A program made the position numbers and the translations under genes. From the NCBI RefSeq assembly GCF_022179345.1, contig NZ_BPQR01000043.1:1-64000 (forward strand): a DNA stretch of 64,000 nucleotides, in the 5' to 3' direction. The stretch is from Methylobacterium jeotgali. Its GTDB lineage: Bacteria > Pseudomonadota > Alphaproteobacteria > Rhizobiales > Beijerinckiaceae. Each line of letters begins with the position of its first letter. Position 1 is the stretch's first letter. Positions 16,931 through 26,882 of this stretch are shown here, in pieces. A model generated the notes under the pieces. That model made no database searches. It worked only from the letters and a program-made list of their open reading frames with translations, and was not told the origin of the DNA.

Positions 16931-17674
16931 TCATGCCGCGGCTCCGTTCAGCACTTGCGCGATGTGGATGAACTTGAGCGGCATGCCGAGGCGCTCGGCG
17001 CAGCCCTTCTGGTGCATCAGGCAGGAGGAATCGGCCGAGACCACGTAGGCAGCCCCGGCCCGGGACTGATCGGCCACCTTGTCGTAGCCCATCTTGGCCG
17101 AGACCGCCGGCTCGAACACGCTGAAGGTGCCGCCGAAGCCGCAGCACTCGTCGGGCCGGGCGAGATCGACGATCTCGATGCCCTCGACCTTTCTCAGGAT
17201 ATCGAGGGGCTTCGAGAAGAACGGCTTCTGGATCTCGCTCGGCCGGGCGTGGCCGATGCCGCGCAACGCGTTGCAGTTGGCGTGATAGGCGACCCTGTGC
17301 GGGAAGGAGGCCCAGGGGAAGGCCTCGACCTTGAGCACGTCGTGGAGGAACTCCACCAGCTCGAAGGTGCGCTCGCGGACGGCCTTCACCTCCGGCGTCT
17401 GCGGGATCGCGGTGAGGTGCTCGCGGACCTGGTGCACGCAGGAGCCCGAGGGCGCCACCACGTAGTCGAAGCCCGTGAAGTTCTTGACGAACAGCGCCTC
17501 GGTGGCGGCGGCCTCGGCGTGGCAGCCGGTGTTGGTCATCGGCTGGCCGCAGCAGGTCTGGTCGAACGGGTAGGAGACGTCGAGGCCGAAGCGCTCGAGA
17601 AGCTCGAGGGTGGCGATGCCGACCTCGGGCTCGAACGCATCCACGTAGCACGGCACGAACAGGCCGACGCGCAT
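16931..17674 (-). CDS. lutA: Lactate utilisation protein LutA
   Basis: A 247-residue protein with two cysteine-rich CCG domains, the LutA/GlcF-like subunit that handles electrons in L-lactate oxidation. The CCG motifs are DQTCCGQPMTNTGC near residue 40 and DECCGFGGTFSV near 175, with HANCNALRGIG and SADSSCLMHQKGC completing the two sets. It lies 48 bp after poxB and 19 bp before lutB on the same strand, so poxB-lutA-lutB-lutC probably form one transcription unit. Confidence 0.93.
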   Translation of the reverse strand: MRVGLFVPCYVDAFEPEVGIATLELLERFGLDVSYPFDQTCCGQPMTNTGCHAEAAATEALFVKNFTGFDYVVAPSGSCVHQVREHLTAIPQTPEVKAVRERTFELVEFLHDVLKVEAFPWASFPHRVAYHANCNALRGIGHARPSEIQKPFFSKPLDILRKVEGIEIVDLARPDECCGFGGTFSVFEPAVSAKMGYDKVADQSRAGAAYVVSADSSCLMHQKGCAERLGMPLKFIHIAQVLNGAAA

Positions 17675-17722
17675 CGGGAAACCTGTCTTCCAGTCTGGAA
17701 CGGGTCGAAACTCCGCTCCGGT

Positions 17723-19483
17723 CTATCGGATCAGGTTGGTCTTGGCGAGGTCGAGCACCGAATCGCCCCGGCCGCTCATCACCGCGCGCAGGAGATAGAG
17801 GCTGAAGCCCTTCACCTGCTGGCCGTCGATCTTCGGCGGGATCGACAGCTCCTGGCGCGCCACGACCGCGTCGAGCAGCGCCGGGCCGTCATGGGAGAGC
17901 ACGTCGCGGACCGCCCCTTCCAGCTCGGCCGGGTCCTCGACGCGCACGCCGTGAAGGCCGGCGGAGCGGGCGAGCGCGGCGAAGTCCGGATTCTCCAGGC
18001 TGACGCCGGTCTCGATGTAGCCGGCCGCCTTCATCTCCATCTCCACGAAGCCGAGGCTGCCGTTGTTGAAGACCACGATCTTCAGGGGCAGCCCCTGCTG
18101 GCGAAGCGTGAGGAGGTCGCCCATCAGCATCGCGAAGCCGCCGTCGCCGGAGAGCGAGACCACCTGCCGTCCGGGCTGGGCCGCCTGCGCGCCGATTCCC
18201 TGCGCCACGGCGTTGGCCATCGAGCCGTGGACCCAGGAGCCCAGCAGTCGGCGGCGCCCGTTCATGTGCAGGTAGCGCGCCGCCCAGATCGTCGGGGTGC
18301 CGACGTCGGCGGTGAAGACCGCGTCGTCCGCGGCCGCCTCGCTCACGAGCTTGGCGAGGTACTGGGGGTGGATGACCTTGCCGCCGGACTTCAGGCCGAA
18401 CCAGCCCTTTGCGGGCGTGCCCGTGGCGAGCTCGTCGAGACCCTCGCGGGCCTTGCGGTAGTGCTTCAAGCTGGCGTCGAGCCAGGCGCGGTCGGCCTTG
18501 GCGGAGAGGCGCGGCAGCAGCGCGCGGATCGTCTCCTTGACGCCGCCGACGAGGCCGAGATCGAGCTTGCAGCGCCGGCCGAGCTGCTGCGGGCGCAGGT
18601 CCACCTGCGCCACCTTCGCCTCGGTCGGGTAGAACTGCTTGTAGGGAAAGTCGGTGCCGAGCATCAGCAGCACCTCGCAGCCCTTCATCGCGGCGTAGCC
18701 CGAGGAGAAGCCGATGAGGCCGGTCATGCCGACGTCGTAGGGGTTGTCGGGCTCGACGAACTCCTTGCCGCCGAGCGCGTGGACGATCGGGCTCTTCAGG
18801 GTCTCGGCGAGCTGGAGCAGCTCGGCATGGGCACCGGCGCAGCCGCGACCGCAAAGCAGCGTGACCTTCGAGGCGCCGTGGAGCATCTCGGCCAGCGCAT
18901 CGAGGGAGGCGTCGGAGGGGACGACGCTCGGGGCCGCCGGGATCAGGCCGGGGTTCGGTGCGATGCCCCGCCTCGGCGCGTCCTTAAGCGCCACGTCGCC
19001 GGGGATGATCACGACCGCGACGCCGCCGAGGCCGATCGCCGCCCGCATGGCGTTCTCGAGGACGAAGGGGAGCTGCTCGGGGCTCAGGACCGTCTCGCAG
19101 TAGTGGCTGCACTCCCGGAACAGCGCCTCGGGGCGCGTCTCCTGGAAGTAGCCGCCGCCGATCTCGGCCGAGGGGATCTGCGCGGCGATGGCGAGCACCG
19201 GCGTGCGCGAGCGGTGGCAGTCGTAGAGGCCGTTGATGAGGTGGAGATTGCCCGGCCCGCAGGAGCCGGCGCAGACCGCGAGGCGCCCGGTGAGCTGCGC
19301 CTCGGCGCCCGCAGCGAAGGCGGCCGCCTCCTCGTGGCGGACATGGACCCAATCGATCTTGCCCCGCGCCCGGATCGATTCCGTGATGCCGTTGAGGCTG
19401 TCGCCCACGACGCCGTAGATGCGCTGGACGCCCGCCTGCTGAAGGGTCTCGACGAAGAGGTCGGAAACGGTCTCGATGGTCAT
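17723..19483 (-). CDS. poxB: Pyruvate dehydrogenase (quinone) / pyruvate oxidase
   Basis: A 586-residue thiamine-diphosphate flavoenzyme that decarboxylates pyruvate to acetate and CO2 and passes electrons to quinone at the inner membrane face. The N-terminal domain has the catalytic glutamate in [17 protein letters not shown] and [13 protein letters not shown]. The C-terminal domain has the ThDP motif [15 protein letters not shown] followed by NNGSLGF. The end of the protein ([17 protein letters not shown]) closely resembles the lipid-activated tail of E. coli PoxB, which supports the quinone-linked role over acetolactate synthase. It lies just upstream of lutABC, suggesting a lactate to pyruvate to acetate route. 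Confidence 0.92.
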   Translation of the reverse strand: MTIETVSDLFVETLQQAGVQRIYGVVGDSLNGITESIRARGKIDWVHVRHEEAAAFAAGAEAQLTGRLAVCAGSCGPGNLHLINGLYDCHRSRTPVLAIAAQIPSAEIGGGYFQETRPEALFRECSHYCETVLSPEQLPFVLENAMRAAIGLGGVAVVIIPGDVALKDAPRRGIAPNPGLIPAAPSVVPSDASLDALAEMLHGASKVTLLCGRGCAGAHAELLQLAETLKSPIVHALGGKEFVEPDNPYDVGMTGLIGFSSGYAAMKGCEVLLMLGTDFPYKQFYPTEAKVAQVDLRPQQLGRRCKLDLGLVGGVKETIRALLPRLSAKADRAWLDASLKHYRKAREGLDELATGTPAKGWFGLKSGGKVIHPQYLAKLVSEAAADDAVFTADVGTPTIWAARYLHMNGRRRLLGSWVHGSMANAVAQGIGAQAAQPGRQVVSLSGDGGFAMLMGDLLTLRQQGLPLKIVVFNNGSLGFVEMEMKAAGYIETGVSLENPDFAALARSAGLHGVRVEDPAELEGAVRDVLSHDGPALLDAVVARQELSIPPKIDGQQVKGFSLYLLRAVMSGRGDSVLDLAKTNLIR

Positions 19484-19604
19484 GGCGCGCGGCTCCCGGA
19501 TAGCGACACCCGAACCCACGGACGCGCCGCCCGTTCCCGCAGCCCTCCCCTGCGCCGGAAGACCGGACCCGGACCGTCTCGTCCGTGCCGGCCCGGGTCC
19601 GCGC

Positions 19605-20204
19605 TCAGTCGCGGATGTCGGCGGCGTTGCGGGCGATGACCGCGAAGAGGTCGGCGAGGCCCGCGAGGCTCGCCGCCTGGAGCTGCGCCGCCGGCACCAG
19701 GCTTCCGTCCGTCCCCGGCAGGTCGCGGGTCGCGGTCGCCGAGGCCACCACCGTCGGCCGGAAGCCGAGGCTGAAGGCGCTGCGGGCGGTCGAGTTCACG
19801 CACATATGCGTCATGAAGCCGGCGAGGATCAGGTCCTTCACGCCAGTCCTCTCCAGGCGCTCGGCGAGGTCGGTGCCGACGAAGGAGCTCGGCAGCGCCT
19901 TGGTGATGACGGGCTCGCCGTCGAGCGGGGCGACCTCGTCGCTGATCTGGCCGATCGGCGCGCGCACGTCGTAGGGCGTGCCGGGGCCGGCGTCGTGGCG
20001 CACGTGGATCACCGGGATGCCGGCCTCCCGCGCCCGCATCAGCAGCACCCGCGCCTCGGCGATGGCGGGCTCCACGCCGGAGAGGCGCATCACCCCCTCC
20101 CGGTAGGTGTTCTGGAGGTCGATCATCACCAGCGCCGCGCCCGCGAGACGGGCGGGGTCGGCGGGCAGGCCGGAGAGGCCGCGCAGGGTCTGGGCTTCGC
20201 TCAT
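19605..20204 (-). CDS. Isochorismatase-like cysteine hydrolase
   Basis: A 199-residue cytoplasmic hydrolase of the isochorismatase/nicotinamidase fold. The catalytic triad is visible as Asp in [10 protein letters not shown], Lys in [10 protein letters not shown] and Cys in [15 protein letters not shown]. Sub-family and substrate are not clear; members include nicotinamidases, carbamoylases and uncharacterised amidases. The ATG at 20204 is preferred over the one at 20208-20210 because the GGGAG is then about 9 bases away. It lies 121 bp upstream of poxB on the same strand and could share a transcript with it. Confidence 0.85.
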   Translation of the reverse strand: MSEAQTLRGLSGLPADPARLAGAALVMIDLQNTYREGVMRLSGVEPAIAEARVLLMRAREAGIPVIHVRHDAGPGTPYDVRAPIGQISDEVAPLDGEPVITKALPSSFVGTDLAERLERTGVKDLILAGFMTHMCVNSTARSAFSLGFRPTVVASATATRDLPGTDGSLVPAAQLQAASLAGLADLFAVIARNAADIRD

Positions 20205-20301
20205 CGTCATACTCTCCCGAACGGACCCCGAGATGACGCCGGCCTGCCGCGCGGCGCAAGCCGACCTTGGTCGATGCGTTTGCCCTTTCCCCCTCGGGCG
20301 C

Positions 20302-21387
20302 TCAGTTCGCCACGGGCTTCGCGCCGATCTCCAGCCGGTAGATCGTGGTCGGGAACCGGATGGCGCTCCTGCCGCCGTTCATGATCGGCGCGCGGTTCAT
20401 CTGGGCGGCCGGGATCCAGAGCCCGCCGGCGGCGTCGATCCACATGGCGTCGCCCCAGACGAGGCGCGGATCCCGGACGAGGGTCGAGACCGCCCCGTCC
20501 GGCGCGATGGCGAGGATGCGCAGGCCGTCGGTGTCGCTCGCGTAGATCGTCCCCGCCGCGTCGATGGCCGTGCCGCCGGTGGAGCCGATTTCGGCATGCA
20601 CTGAGACGTGCTTGGCGCGCTCCGCGTCGCTCGCCTCTTCGTCGTCGAGCCAGCGGGTCGGGATCTTGTAGAGAGGGCCCGTGCAGGGCTGGTAATAGAA
20701 GGTCTGGCCGTCCGGCGAGACCTCGAGCTGGTCGGCATGGACCTGGACCGGGCCGCCATCCTCGCCGACGAGCGGGCGCCCCTCCCCGGTCAGGGGCCGC
20801 TGCGCCACCGTCGAGGGATGGCCGTCGAGCACGCGCCGGACCCGGCCGCTGTCGAGGTCGAGCACGAGGATCGCCGGCGCGCCGGCATCGGTCAGGTAGA
20901 CCCGGTGGCCGTTGAAGCGGAAATCGTCGACGAAGCTCTTCGGGCCCGTGCCGGACCCGAGCGGATAGACCCGGCGCACGCTGTTGGTCGCGAGATCGAT
21001 CCGCACGAGCTTCGGCCCGCCCGGCAGCGGCGCGCCGCCGAAGCTGTCCGAGCCCTTGTCGACCGCCCAGAGGTCGCCGTCCGGCCCGATGCGGATGGCG
21101 TTGAGGCCGACGAAGGCGCTCGCCGGATCGTCGCCCGGCTTCCACGCGTTCCAGGCGGCGTTCGGGTAGGGCACGGGCTTGCCGTCGACCCATTCGCCGA
21201 GCTCGATTCCCTCGCCCTTCGTCTGGCGTTGGAAGGGCGAGAACAGCCGGCCGTCCTGCGAGCGGGTGATGCCGTTGAAGACGAGATCGGGCGAGGACAG
21301 CACTGGCTGAAGGGCGCTGCCGGGGTAGCGGTCGGCCGCGACGGCAGGTGCCGTCGCGGCGATCGCGATTCCCAGGGCGAGGGCCAT
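20302..21387 (-). CDS. Exported yellow/major royal jelly family protein (beta-propeller)
   Basis: A 361-residue exported beta-propeller protein of the MRJP/yellow family, related in fold to SMP-30 lactonases. The mature start after AVAADRYPG is followed by repeated propeller strands such as AIRIGPDGDLWAVDKGS, DFRFNGHRVYLTDAGAP, LEVSPDGQTFYYQPCTGPLYKIP and GDAMWIDAAGGLWIPAAQMNR. Function in bacteria is unknown. I chose the ATG at 21387. The ATG pair further upstream (21456-21459) would add codons with many A/T third positions, unlike real genes here. It is divergent from the formate dehydrogenase operon, with 267 bp between. Confidence 0.78.
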   Translation of the reverse strand: MALALGIAIAATAPAVAADRYPGSALQPVLSSPDLVFNGITRSQDGRLFSPFQRQTKGEGIELGEWVDGKPVPYPNAAWNAWKPGDDPASAFVGLNAIRIGPDGDLWAVDKGSDSFGGAPLPGGPKLVRIDLATNSVRRVYPLGSGTGPKSFVDDFRFNGHRVYLTDAGAPAILVLDLDSGRVRRVLDGHPSTVAQRPLTGEGRPLVGEDGGPVQVHADQLEVSPDGQTFYYQPCTGPLYKIPTRWLDDEEASDAERAKHVSVHAEIGSTGGTAIDAAGTIYASDTDGLRILAIAPDGAVSTLVRDPRLVWGDAMWIDAAGGLWIPAAQMNRAPIMNGGRSAIRFPTTIYRLEIGAKPVAN

Positions 21388-21585
21388 GCGCCTTGCGTAT
21401 ACCCCGGCCGCGCGTGCAGTATCTCTCCGGTGAAAGATCGGACTTGCAATATGCATCATGATCACACGCCGGCTGCCGACGGGCTCCGATTGGCCCGTCC
21501 GGCGTCCAATCACGGGCGGAATCCGCAGGTTCCCCATCTGCCGAGAGTCGTCCGACAGGCATCCTTTGTCGATCGACGGGACTCC

Positions 21586-21615
21586 TTGATTGAATACAAA
21601 ACCCCGGTCTATAAG
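21586..21615 (+). promoter_or_regulatory. Candidate sigma-70 type promoter of the formate dehydrogenase operon
   Basis: TTGATT (21586-21591), an 18-bp spacer and TATAAG (21610-21615), lying 40 bp before the fdsG start in a locally AT-richer stretch. It lies in the 267-bp divergent space next to the MRJP-type gene. Position and match are good, but a transcription start has not been seen. Confidence 0.6.
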
Positions 21616-21654
21616 TTTCGGCCCTTAGAATAAGACCAATTTGGGCAGGGAAAC

Positions 21655-22131
21655 ATGCCACGTCACGAGGCCTGGGACGCCGAGCGCGCCTCCGAGATCG
21701 TCTCCGAGCATCTCCACCTGGAGGGCGCCACGCTTCCCATCCTGCACGCCCTGCAGGAGCGCTTCGGCTACGTCCACGAGGACGCCGTGCCGATGATCGC
21801 GGATGCGCTCAACATGTCGCGGGCCGAGGTGTTCGGCTGCGTCAGCTTCTACCACGACTTCAAGCGTCAGCCGCCGAGCGCCCGCCACGAGCTGAAGCTC
21901 TGCCGCGCCGAGGCCTGCCAGGCCATGGGCTCGACCAAGCTCCATCGCGAGGTGCTCGAGCGCCTCGGCTGCGATTGGCACGAGTCGGCGGCCGACGGCT
22001 CCTGCTCGGTCGAGCCGGTCTACTGTCTCGGCCTCTGCTCCAACGCGCCGGCGGCGCTGATCGACAACGAGCCCCTGGCTCGTATCACGGCCGATTCCAT
22101 TCAGGCCGCTCTCGCGGAGGCCGGCCGATGA
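21655..22131 (+). CDS. fdsG: NAD-dependent formate dehydrogenase gamma subunit
   Basis: A 158-residue NuoE-like subunit carrying one [2Fe-2S] cluster, part of the soluble NAD-linked formate dehydrogenase (fds, called fdh2 in Methylobacterium). The cluster cysteines are in LKLCRAEACQAMGS and VYCLGLCSNAPAALI. The N-terminal helical part has LPILHALQERFGYVHEDAVPMIAD. The ATG at 21655 follows GGCAGGGAAAC. Its TGA overlaps the ATG of fdsB, so the two are translationally coupled. It passes electrons between the beta and alpha subunits. Confidence 0.95.
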   Translation: MPRHEAWDAERASEIVSEHLHLEGATLPILHALQERFGYVHEDAVPMIADALNMSRAEVFGCVSFYHDFKRQPPSARHELKLCRAEACQAMGSTKLHREVLERLGCDWHESAADGSCSVEPVYCLGLCSNAPAALIDNEPLARITADSIQAALAEAGR

Positions 22132-23687
22132 GCGTCACCGTCTACGTCCCGCGTGACGCCGTCGCCCTCGGCCTCGGCGCCAACAAGGTCGCCCGGGCGA
22201 TCTTCGCCGGCGCCGAGCGCCGCGGCCTCGACGTCACCATCGTCCGCACCGGCACCCGCGGCATGCTCTGGCTGGAGCCGATGGTCGAAGTCGGTACGGC
22301 CGAGGGCCGGGTCGCATACGGGCCTGTCACCGCCAACGACGTTGACGCGCTCCTCGATGCCGGGCTCCTCCAGGGCGGCGAGCACGCCCTGCGCCTCGGC
22401 AACCCCGAAGAGATTCCCTTCCTCGCGCGTCAGCACCGGCTGACCTTCCACCGCTGCGGCGTGGTCGATCCCGTCTCCGTCGAGGACTACAAGGCGCACG
22501 GCGGCTACAAGGGTCTCGAGGCGGCGCTGAAGACCGACGCCGAGGGCATCGTCGCCCAGGTGCGCGACTCGGGGCTGCGCGGCCGCGGCGGCGCCGGCTT
22601 CCCGGCCGGCATCAAGTGGAACACGGTGATGCTCGCGAAGGCGCAGCAGAAATACGTGATCTGCAACGCCGACGAGGGCGATTCCGGAACCTTCGCCGAC
22701 CGGATCATGATGGAGGGCGACCCCTTCAACCTGATCGAGGGCATGACCATCGCCGGCGTCGCCACGGGCGCCACCCGCGGCTACATCTACTGCCGCTCCG
22801 AGTATCCGCAGGCCTTCGAGACCCTGCGCGAGGCGATCGCCAACGGCATCAGGGCCGGCGTGCTCGGCGACAACGTCCTCGGCTCCGGCAAGGCCTTCCA
22901 CCTCGAAGTGCGCATGGGCGCCGGCGCCTATATCTGCGGCGAGGAGACCTCCCTGCTGGAGAGCCTTGAGGGCAAGCGCGCCATCGTGCGGGCCAAGCCC
23001 CCGATCCCGGCCCTGAAGGGCTTCCTCGGACAGCCGACGCTCGTCAACAACGTCATGACCTTCACGGCCGTGCCGTGGATCATGGAGCACGGCGCCAAGG
23101 CCTACGCCGACTACGGCATGGGCCGCTCGCTCGGCACCCTGCCGATCCAGCTCGCCGGCAACGTCAAGTACGGCGGCCTCATCGAGTACGCCTTCGGCAT
23201 CACGCTCCGCGAGGTCATCGAGGGCTTCGGCGGCGGCACCTTCTCGGGCCGTCCGGTGCGGGCCGTGCAGGTCGGCGGTCCGCTGGGCGCCTACTTCCCC
23301 GACAGCCTGCTCGACACGCCCCTCGATTACGAGAAGATGGCGGCGGCCAAGGGCCTCGTTGGCCACGGCGGTATCGTGGTGTTCGACGACACCGTCGACA
23401 TGGCCGCCCAGGCCCGCTTCGCCTTCGAGTTCTGCGCCACCGAGTCCTGCGGCAAGTGCACGCCGTGTCGGATCGGCGCCACCCGCGGCGTCGAGACGAT
23501 GGACAAGATCATCGCCGGCGTGCGCCGCCAGGACAACCTCAAGGTCGTCGCGGACCTCTGCGAGACCATGACCGACGGATCGCTTTGCGCCATGGGCGGG
23601 TTGACCCCCATGCCCGTGATGAGCGCGATCACCAACTTCCCCGAGGATTTTAGCGGCGATGGCTCCCATGCCATGGCGGCCGAGTGA
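22128..23687 (+). CDS. fdsB: NAD-dependent formate dehydrogenase beta subunit
   Basis: A 519-residue NuoF-like diaphorase subunit that binds FMN, NAD and a [4Fe-4S] cluster and reduces NAD with electrons from formate. Residues 1-110 form a thioredoxin-like domain. The rest has GLRGRGGAGFPAGIKW, the FMN/NAD region GAGAYICGEETSLLESLEGK and the cluster site ESCGKCTPCRIGATRG. The ATG at 22128 overlaps the fdsG stop. In M. extorquens FDH1 the gamma and beta parts are fused; here they are separate, which identifies the FDH2-type enzyme. Confidence 0.95.
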   Translation: MSVTVYVPRDAVALGLGANKVARAIFAGAERRGLDVTIVRTGTRGMLWLEPMVEVGTAEGRVAYGPVTANDVDALLDAGLLQGGEHALRLGNPEEIPFLARQHRLTFHRCGVVDPVSVEDYKAHGGYKGLEAALKTDAEGIVAQVRDSGLRGRGGAGFPAGIKWNTVMLAKAQQKYVICNADEGDSGTFADRIMMEGDPFNLIEGMTIAGVATGATRGYIYCRSEYPQAFETLREAIANGIRAGVLGDNVLGSGKAFHLEVRMGAGAYICGEETSLLESLEGKRAIVRAKPPIPALKGFLGQPTLVNNVMTFTAVPWIMEHGAKAYADYGMGRSLGTLPIQLAGNVKYGGLIEYAFGITLREVIEGFGGGTFSGRPVRAVQVGGPLGAYFPDSLLDTPLDYEKMAAAKGLVGHGGIVVFDDTVDMAAQARFAFEFCATESCGKCTPCRIGATRGVETMDKIIAGVRRQDNLKVVADLCETMTDGSLCAMGGLTPMPVMSAITNFPEDFSGDGSHAMAAE

Positions 23688-23697
23688 GGAGGCGTTC

Positions 23698-26559
23698 ATG
23701 ACCCTCATCAAGGAAATCGATTACGGCACCCCGATCCGCGTCACCGATCAGTTGGTGACGCTCAAGATCGACGGCGTCGACGTGACGGTGCCGGCCGGCA
23801 CCTCGGTCATGGCCGCGGCGATGACCATGGGCACGCAGATCCCCAAGCTCTGCGCCACGGACTCGCTCGAGCCCTTCGGCTCCTGCCGCCTCTGCCTCGT
23901 CGAGATCGAGGGCCGCCGCGGAACGCCCGCTTCCTGCACGACGCCCGCCGAGAACGGCATGGTCGTCCACACGCAGACGGACAAGCTCGCCAAGCTCCGC
24001 AAGGGCGTGATGGAGCTCTACATCTCCGACCATCCGCTCGACTGCCTGACCTGCGCGGCGAACGGCGACTGCGAGCTGCAGGACATGGCCGGCGCCGTGG
24101 GCCTGCGCGAGGTCCGCTACGGCTACGACGGCGACAACCACGTCAAGCCGACCGCCGAGAAGTACCTGCCCAAGGACACCTCGAACCCGTACTTTACCTA
24201 CGACCCCTCGAAGTGCATCGTCTGCAACCGCTGCGTCCGTGCCTGCGAGGAGACGCAGGGCACCTTCGCGCTGACGATCGCCGGCCGCGGCTTCGACAGC
24301 CGCGTCGCCGCCGGCCCGACCGACTTCATGAACTCCGAGTGCGTGTCCTGCGGCGCCTGCGTGCAGGCCTGCCCGACCGCGACGCTTCAGGAGAAGTCGG
24401 TCATCGAAATGGGCCAGCCGGAGCACTCGGCGGTCACGACCTGCGCCTATTGCGGCGTCGGCTGCTCCTTCAAGGCCGAGATGCAGGGCGAGAAGATCGT
24501 CCGCATGGTCCCCTACAAGGGCGGCAAGGCCAATGACGGCCACAGCTGCGTCAAGGGCCGCTTCGCCTACGGCTACGCCACCCACAAGGACCGCATCACC
24601 AAGCCGATGATCCGCGCCAAGATCACGGACCCGTGGCGCGAGGTGAGCTGGGAGGAGGCGATCAATCACGCCGCCTCCGAGTTCAAGCGCATCCAGGCCC
24701 AGTACGGCAAGGACTCGGTCGGCGGCATCACCTCGTCCCGCTGCACCAACGAGGAGGCCTACCTCGTCCAGAAGCTGGTGCGCGCCGCCTTCGGCAACAA
24801 CAACGTCGACACCTGCGCCCGCGTCTGCCACTCGCCGACCGGCTACGGCCTGATGTCGACGCTCGGCACGTCGGCCGGCACCCAGGACTTCGCCTCCGTC
24901 GACCACACGGACGTGATCCTCGTCATCGGCGCCAACCCGACCGACGGGCACCCGGTGTTCGGTTCGCGCATGAAGAAGCGCATCCGCGCCGGCGCCAAGC
25001 TGATCGTCGCCGATCCGCGCAAGATCGATCTGGTGAAGTCGCCCCACGTCCAGGCGGACCATCACCTGCCGCTGAAGCCCGGCTCCAACGTCGCCTTCAT
25101 CAACGCCTTCGCCCACGTCATCGTCACTGAGGGCCTCATCGACGAGGCCTACGTGCGCGAGCGTTGCGAGCTCGGCGACTTCGAGGCGTGGGCGCGCTTC
25201 GTCGCCGACGAGCGCCACTCGCCGGAGGCTTCCGAGCAGTACACCGGCGTCGACCCGGCCGAGCTGCGCGCGGCCGCCCGCCTCTACGCCAAGGGCGGCA
25301 ACGCCGGCATCTACTACGGGCTCGGCGTCACCGAGCACAGCCAGGGCTCGACCATGGTGATGGGCATGGCCAACATCGCCATGGCCACCGGCAACATCGG
25401 CAAGCTCGGCGCCGGCGTGAACCCGCTGCGCGGCCAGAACAACGTGCAGGGCTCCTGCGACATGGGCTCGTTCCCGCACGAGTTCACCGGCTACCGGCAC
25501 GTCTCGGATGATGCCACCCGCGAGAGCTTCGAGGCCCTGTGGGGCGCCAAGCTCGACTCGGCGCCGGGCCTGCGCATCACCAACATGCTCGACGAGGCCG
25601 TCGACGGCTCCTTCAAGGGCATGTACATCCAGGGCGAGGACATCGCGCAGTCCGACCCCGACACGCATCACGTCACCTCCGGCCTCAAGGCCATGGAGTG
25701 CATCGTGATCCAGGACATCTTCCTGAACGAGACGGCGAAGTACGCCCACGTCTTCCTGCCGGGCGCCTCGTTCCTGGAGAAGGACGGCACCTTCACCAAC
25801 GCCGAGCGGCGCATCAGCCGCGTCCGCAAGGTGATGTCGCCGCTCGGCGGCTACGGCGATTGGGAGGGCACGGTGCTCCTCTCCAACGCGCTGGGCTACC
25901 CGATGAGCTACACGCACCCGTCCGAGATCATGGACGAGATCGCGAGCCTGACCCCGAGCTTCACCGGCGTCTCCTACGCCAAGCTCGACGAGCTCGGCTC
26001 GGTGCAGTGGCCCTGCAACGAGAACGCCCCGAACGGCACGCCGATGATGCACGTCGACCGCTTCGTGCGCGGCAAGGGCAAGTTCATGATCACGGAGTAC
26101 GTGGCGACCGAGGAGCGGGCGGGCCCCCGCTTCCCGCTCATCCTCACCACGGGCCGCATCCTGTCGCAGTACAATGTCGGCGCGCAGACCCGCCGTACGG
26201 AGAACTCGCGCTGGCACGAGGAGGACATCCTCGAGATCCATCCGTTCGACGCCGAGGCCCGCGGCATCGTCCACGGGGACCTCGTCTCGCTGGAGAGCCG
26301 CTCGGGCGACATCGCCCTCAAGGCGGTGATCAGCGAGCGGATGCAGCCGGGGGTGGTCTACACGACCTTCCACCATGCCAAGACCGGCGCCAACGTCATC
26401 ACCACCGACTTCTCGGACTGGGCCACCAACTGCCCCGAGTACAAGGTGACGGCGGTGCAGGTGCGGCGGACCAACCGCCCCTCCGACTGGCAGGCGAAGT
26501 TCTACGAGGAGGACTTCTCCCTCACCCGCATCGCCCAGTCCCTCGACGCGGCCGAGTGA
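23698..26559 (+). CDS. fdsA: NAD-dependent formate dehydrogenase alpha (catalytic) subunit
   Basis: A 953-residue molybdopterin enzyme that oxidises formate to CO2, the last step of C1 dissimilation. The domains in order are: a [2Fe-2S] ferredoxin domain (GSCRLCLVEIEG); a NuoG-like His-Cys cluster (DHPLDCLTCAANGDCELQ); two [4Fe-4S] motifs (CIVCNRCVRACEETQ and CVSCGACVQACPTATL); the Fe-S/bis-MGD domain (CAYCGVGCSFK); and the active site CARVCHSPTG, which uses cysteine rather than selenocysteine. The C-terminus holds the dinucleotide-binding domain. The ATG at 23698 follows GAGGAGG, 10 bp after fdsB. Molybdenum rather than tungsten use is inferred from the FDH2-type operon. Confidence 0.96.
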   Translation: MTLIKEIDYGTPIRVTDQLVTLKIDGVDVTVPAGTSVMAAAMTMGTQIPKLCATDSLEPFGSCRLCLVEIEGRRGTPASCTTPAENGMVVHTQTDKLAKLRKGVMELYISDHPLDCLTCAANGDCELQDMAGAVGLREVRYGYDGDNHVKPTAEKYLPKDTSNPYFTYDPSKCIVCNRCVRACEETQGTFALTIAGRGFDSRVAAGPTDFMNSECVSCGACVQACPTATLQEKSVIEMGQPEHSAVTTCAYCGVGCSFKAEMQGEKIVRMVPYKGGKANDGHSCVKGRFAYGYATHKDRITKPMIRAKITDPWREVSWEEAINHAASEFKRIQAQYGKDSVGGITSSRCTNEEAYLVQKLVRAAFGNNNVDTCARVCHSPTGYGLMSTLGTSAGTQDFASVDHTDVILVIGANPTDGHPVFGSRMKKRIRAGAKLIVADPRKIDLVKSPHVQADHHLPLKPGSNVAFINAFAHVIVTEGLIDEAYVRERCELGDFEAWARFVADERHSPEASEQYTGVDPAELRAAARLYAKGGNAGIYYGLGVTEHSQGSTMVMGMANIAMATGNIGKLGAGVNPLRGQNNVQGSCDMGSFPHEFTGYRHVSDDATRESFEALWGAKLDSAPGLRITNMLDEAVDGSFKGMYIQGEDIAQSDPDTHHVTSGLKAMECIVIQDIFLNETAKYAHVFLPGASFLEKDGTFTNAERRISRVRKVMSPLGGYGDWEGTVLLSNALGYPMSYTHPSEIMDEIASLTPSFTGVSYAKLDELGSVQWPCNENAPNGTPMMHVDRFVRGKGKFMITEYVATEERAGPRFPLILTTGRILSQYNVGAQTRRTENSRWHEEDILEIHPFDAEARGIVHGDLVSLESRSGDIALKAVISERMQPGVVYTTFHHAKTGANVITTDFSDWATNCPEYKVTAVQVRRTNRPSDWQAKFYEEDFSLTRIAQSLDAAE

Positions 26560-26571
26560 GGAACCCGTAGC

Positions 26572-26859
26572 GTGCTGTCCGTCAACGATAAGCTGGTGCG
26601 CATGGCGAACCAGATCGCCAGCTTCTTCCGCTCCTACCCGGAGGAGGAGGCGGTCGCCGGCATCTCCAAGCACATCGTCGCGTTCTGGACGCCGAAGATG
26701 CGCCGGAACCTCACCGACTACATCGACGAGGCGGGCGACCGCCTCGACAACCTCGTCGTCCGCGCCCTAACCGAGGACACCTCGGGTCTGGAAAGCCCGG
26801 TGCGCGAGGCGACGCGGGACCCGCACCTCCTCGGCGCGGGCGCCAGCGACGCCGGCTGA
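26572..26859 (+). CDS. fdsD: Formate dehydrogenase delta subunit
   Basis: A 95-residue FdsD-type protein, the small delta subunit or assembly partner of soluble NAD-linked formate dehydrogenases. Family features are KLVRMANQIASFFRSYP and HIVAFWTPKMRRNLTDYI. It starts with GTG at 26572, preceded by GAGGAACC, only 12 bp after fdsA. A terminator follows, so fdsG-B-A-D is a complete unit without fdsC or fdhD in the window. Confidence 0.93.
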   Translation: MLSVNDKLVRMANQIASFFRSYPEEEAVAGISKHIVAFWTPKMRRNLTDYIDEAGDRLDNLVVRALTEDTSGLESPVREATRDPHLLGAGASDAG

Positions 26860-26882
26860 CAGCCGGTCGAAGGCATTGGAGA

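Noticed and set aside
16715..19639. Very long + strand open frame (974 codons)
   Set aside because: It lies antisense to lutB, lutA and poxB. The translation is low-complexity Arg/Gly/Ala/Asp with no family feature, an effect of GC-rich codon use.
24800..24850. Selenocysteine-type formate dehydrogenase
   Set aside because: The active-site codon reads as cysteine in CARVCHSPTG, and there is no in-frame TGA.
23650..26673. 1007-codon minus-strand open frame
   Set aside because: Exactly antisense to fdsA, which has full family motifs. The product is rich in Val/Asp/Ala/His repeats without domain features.
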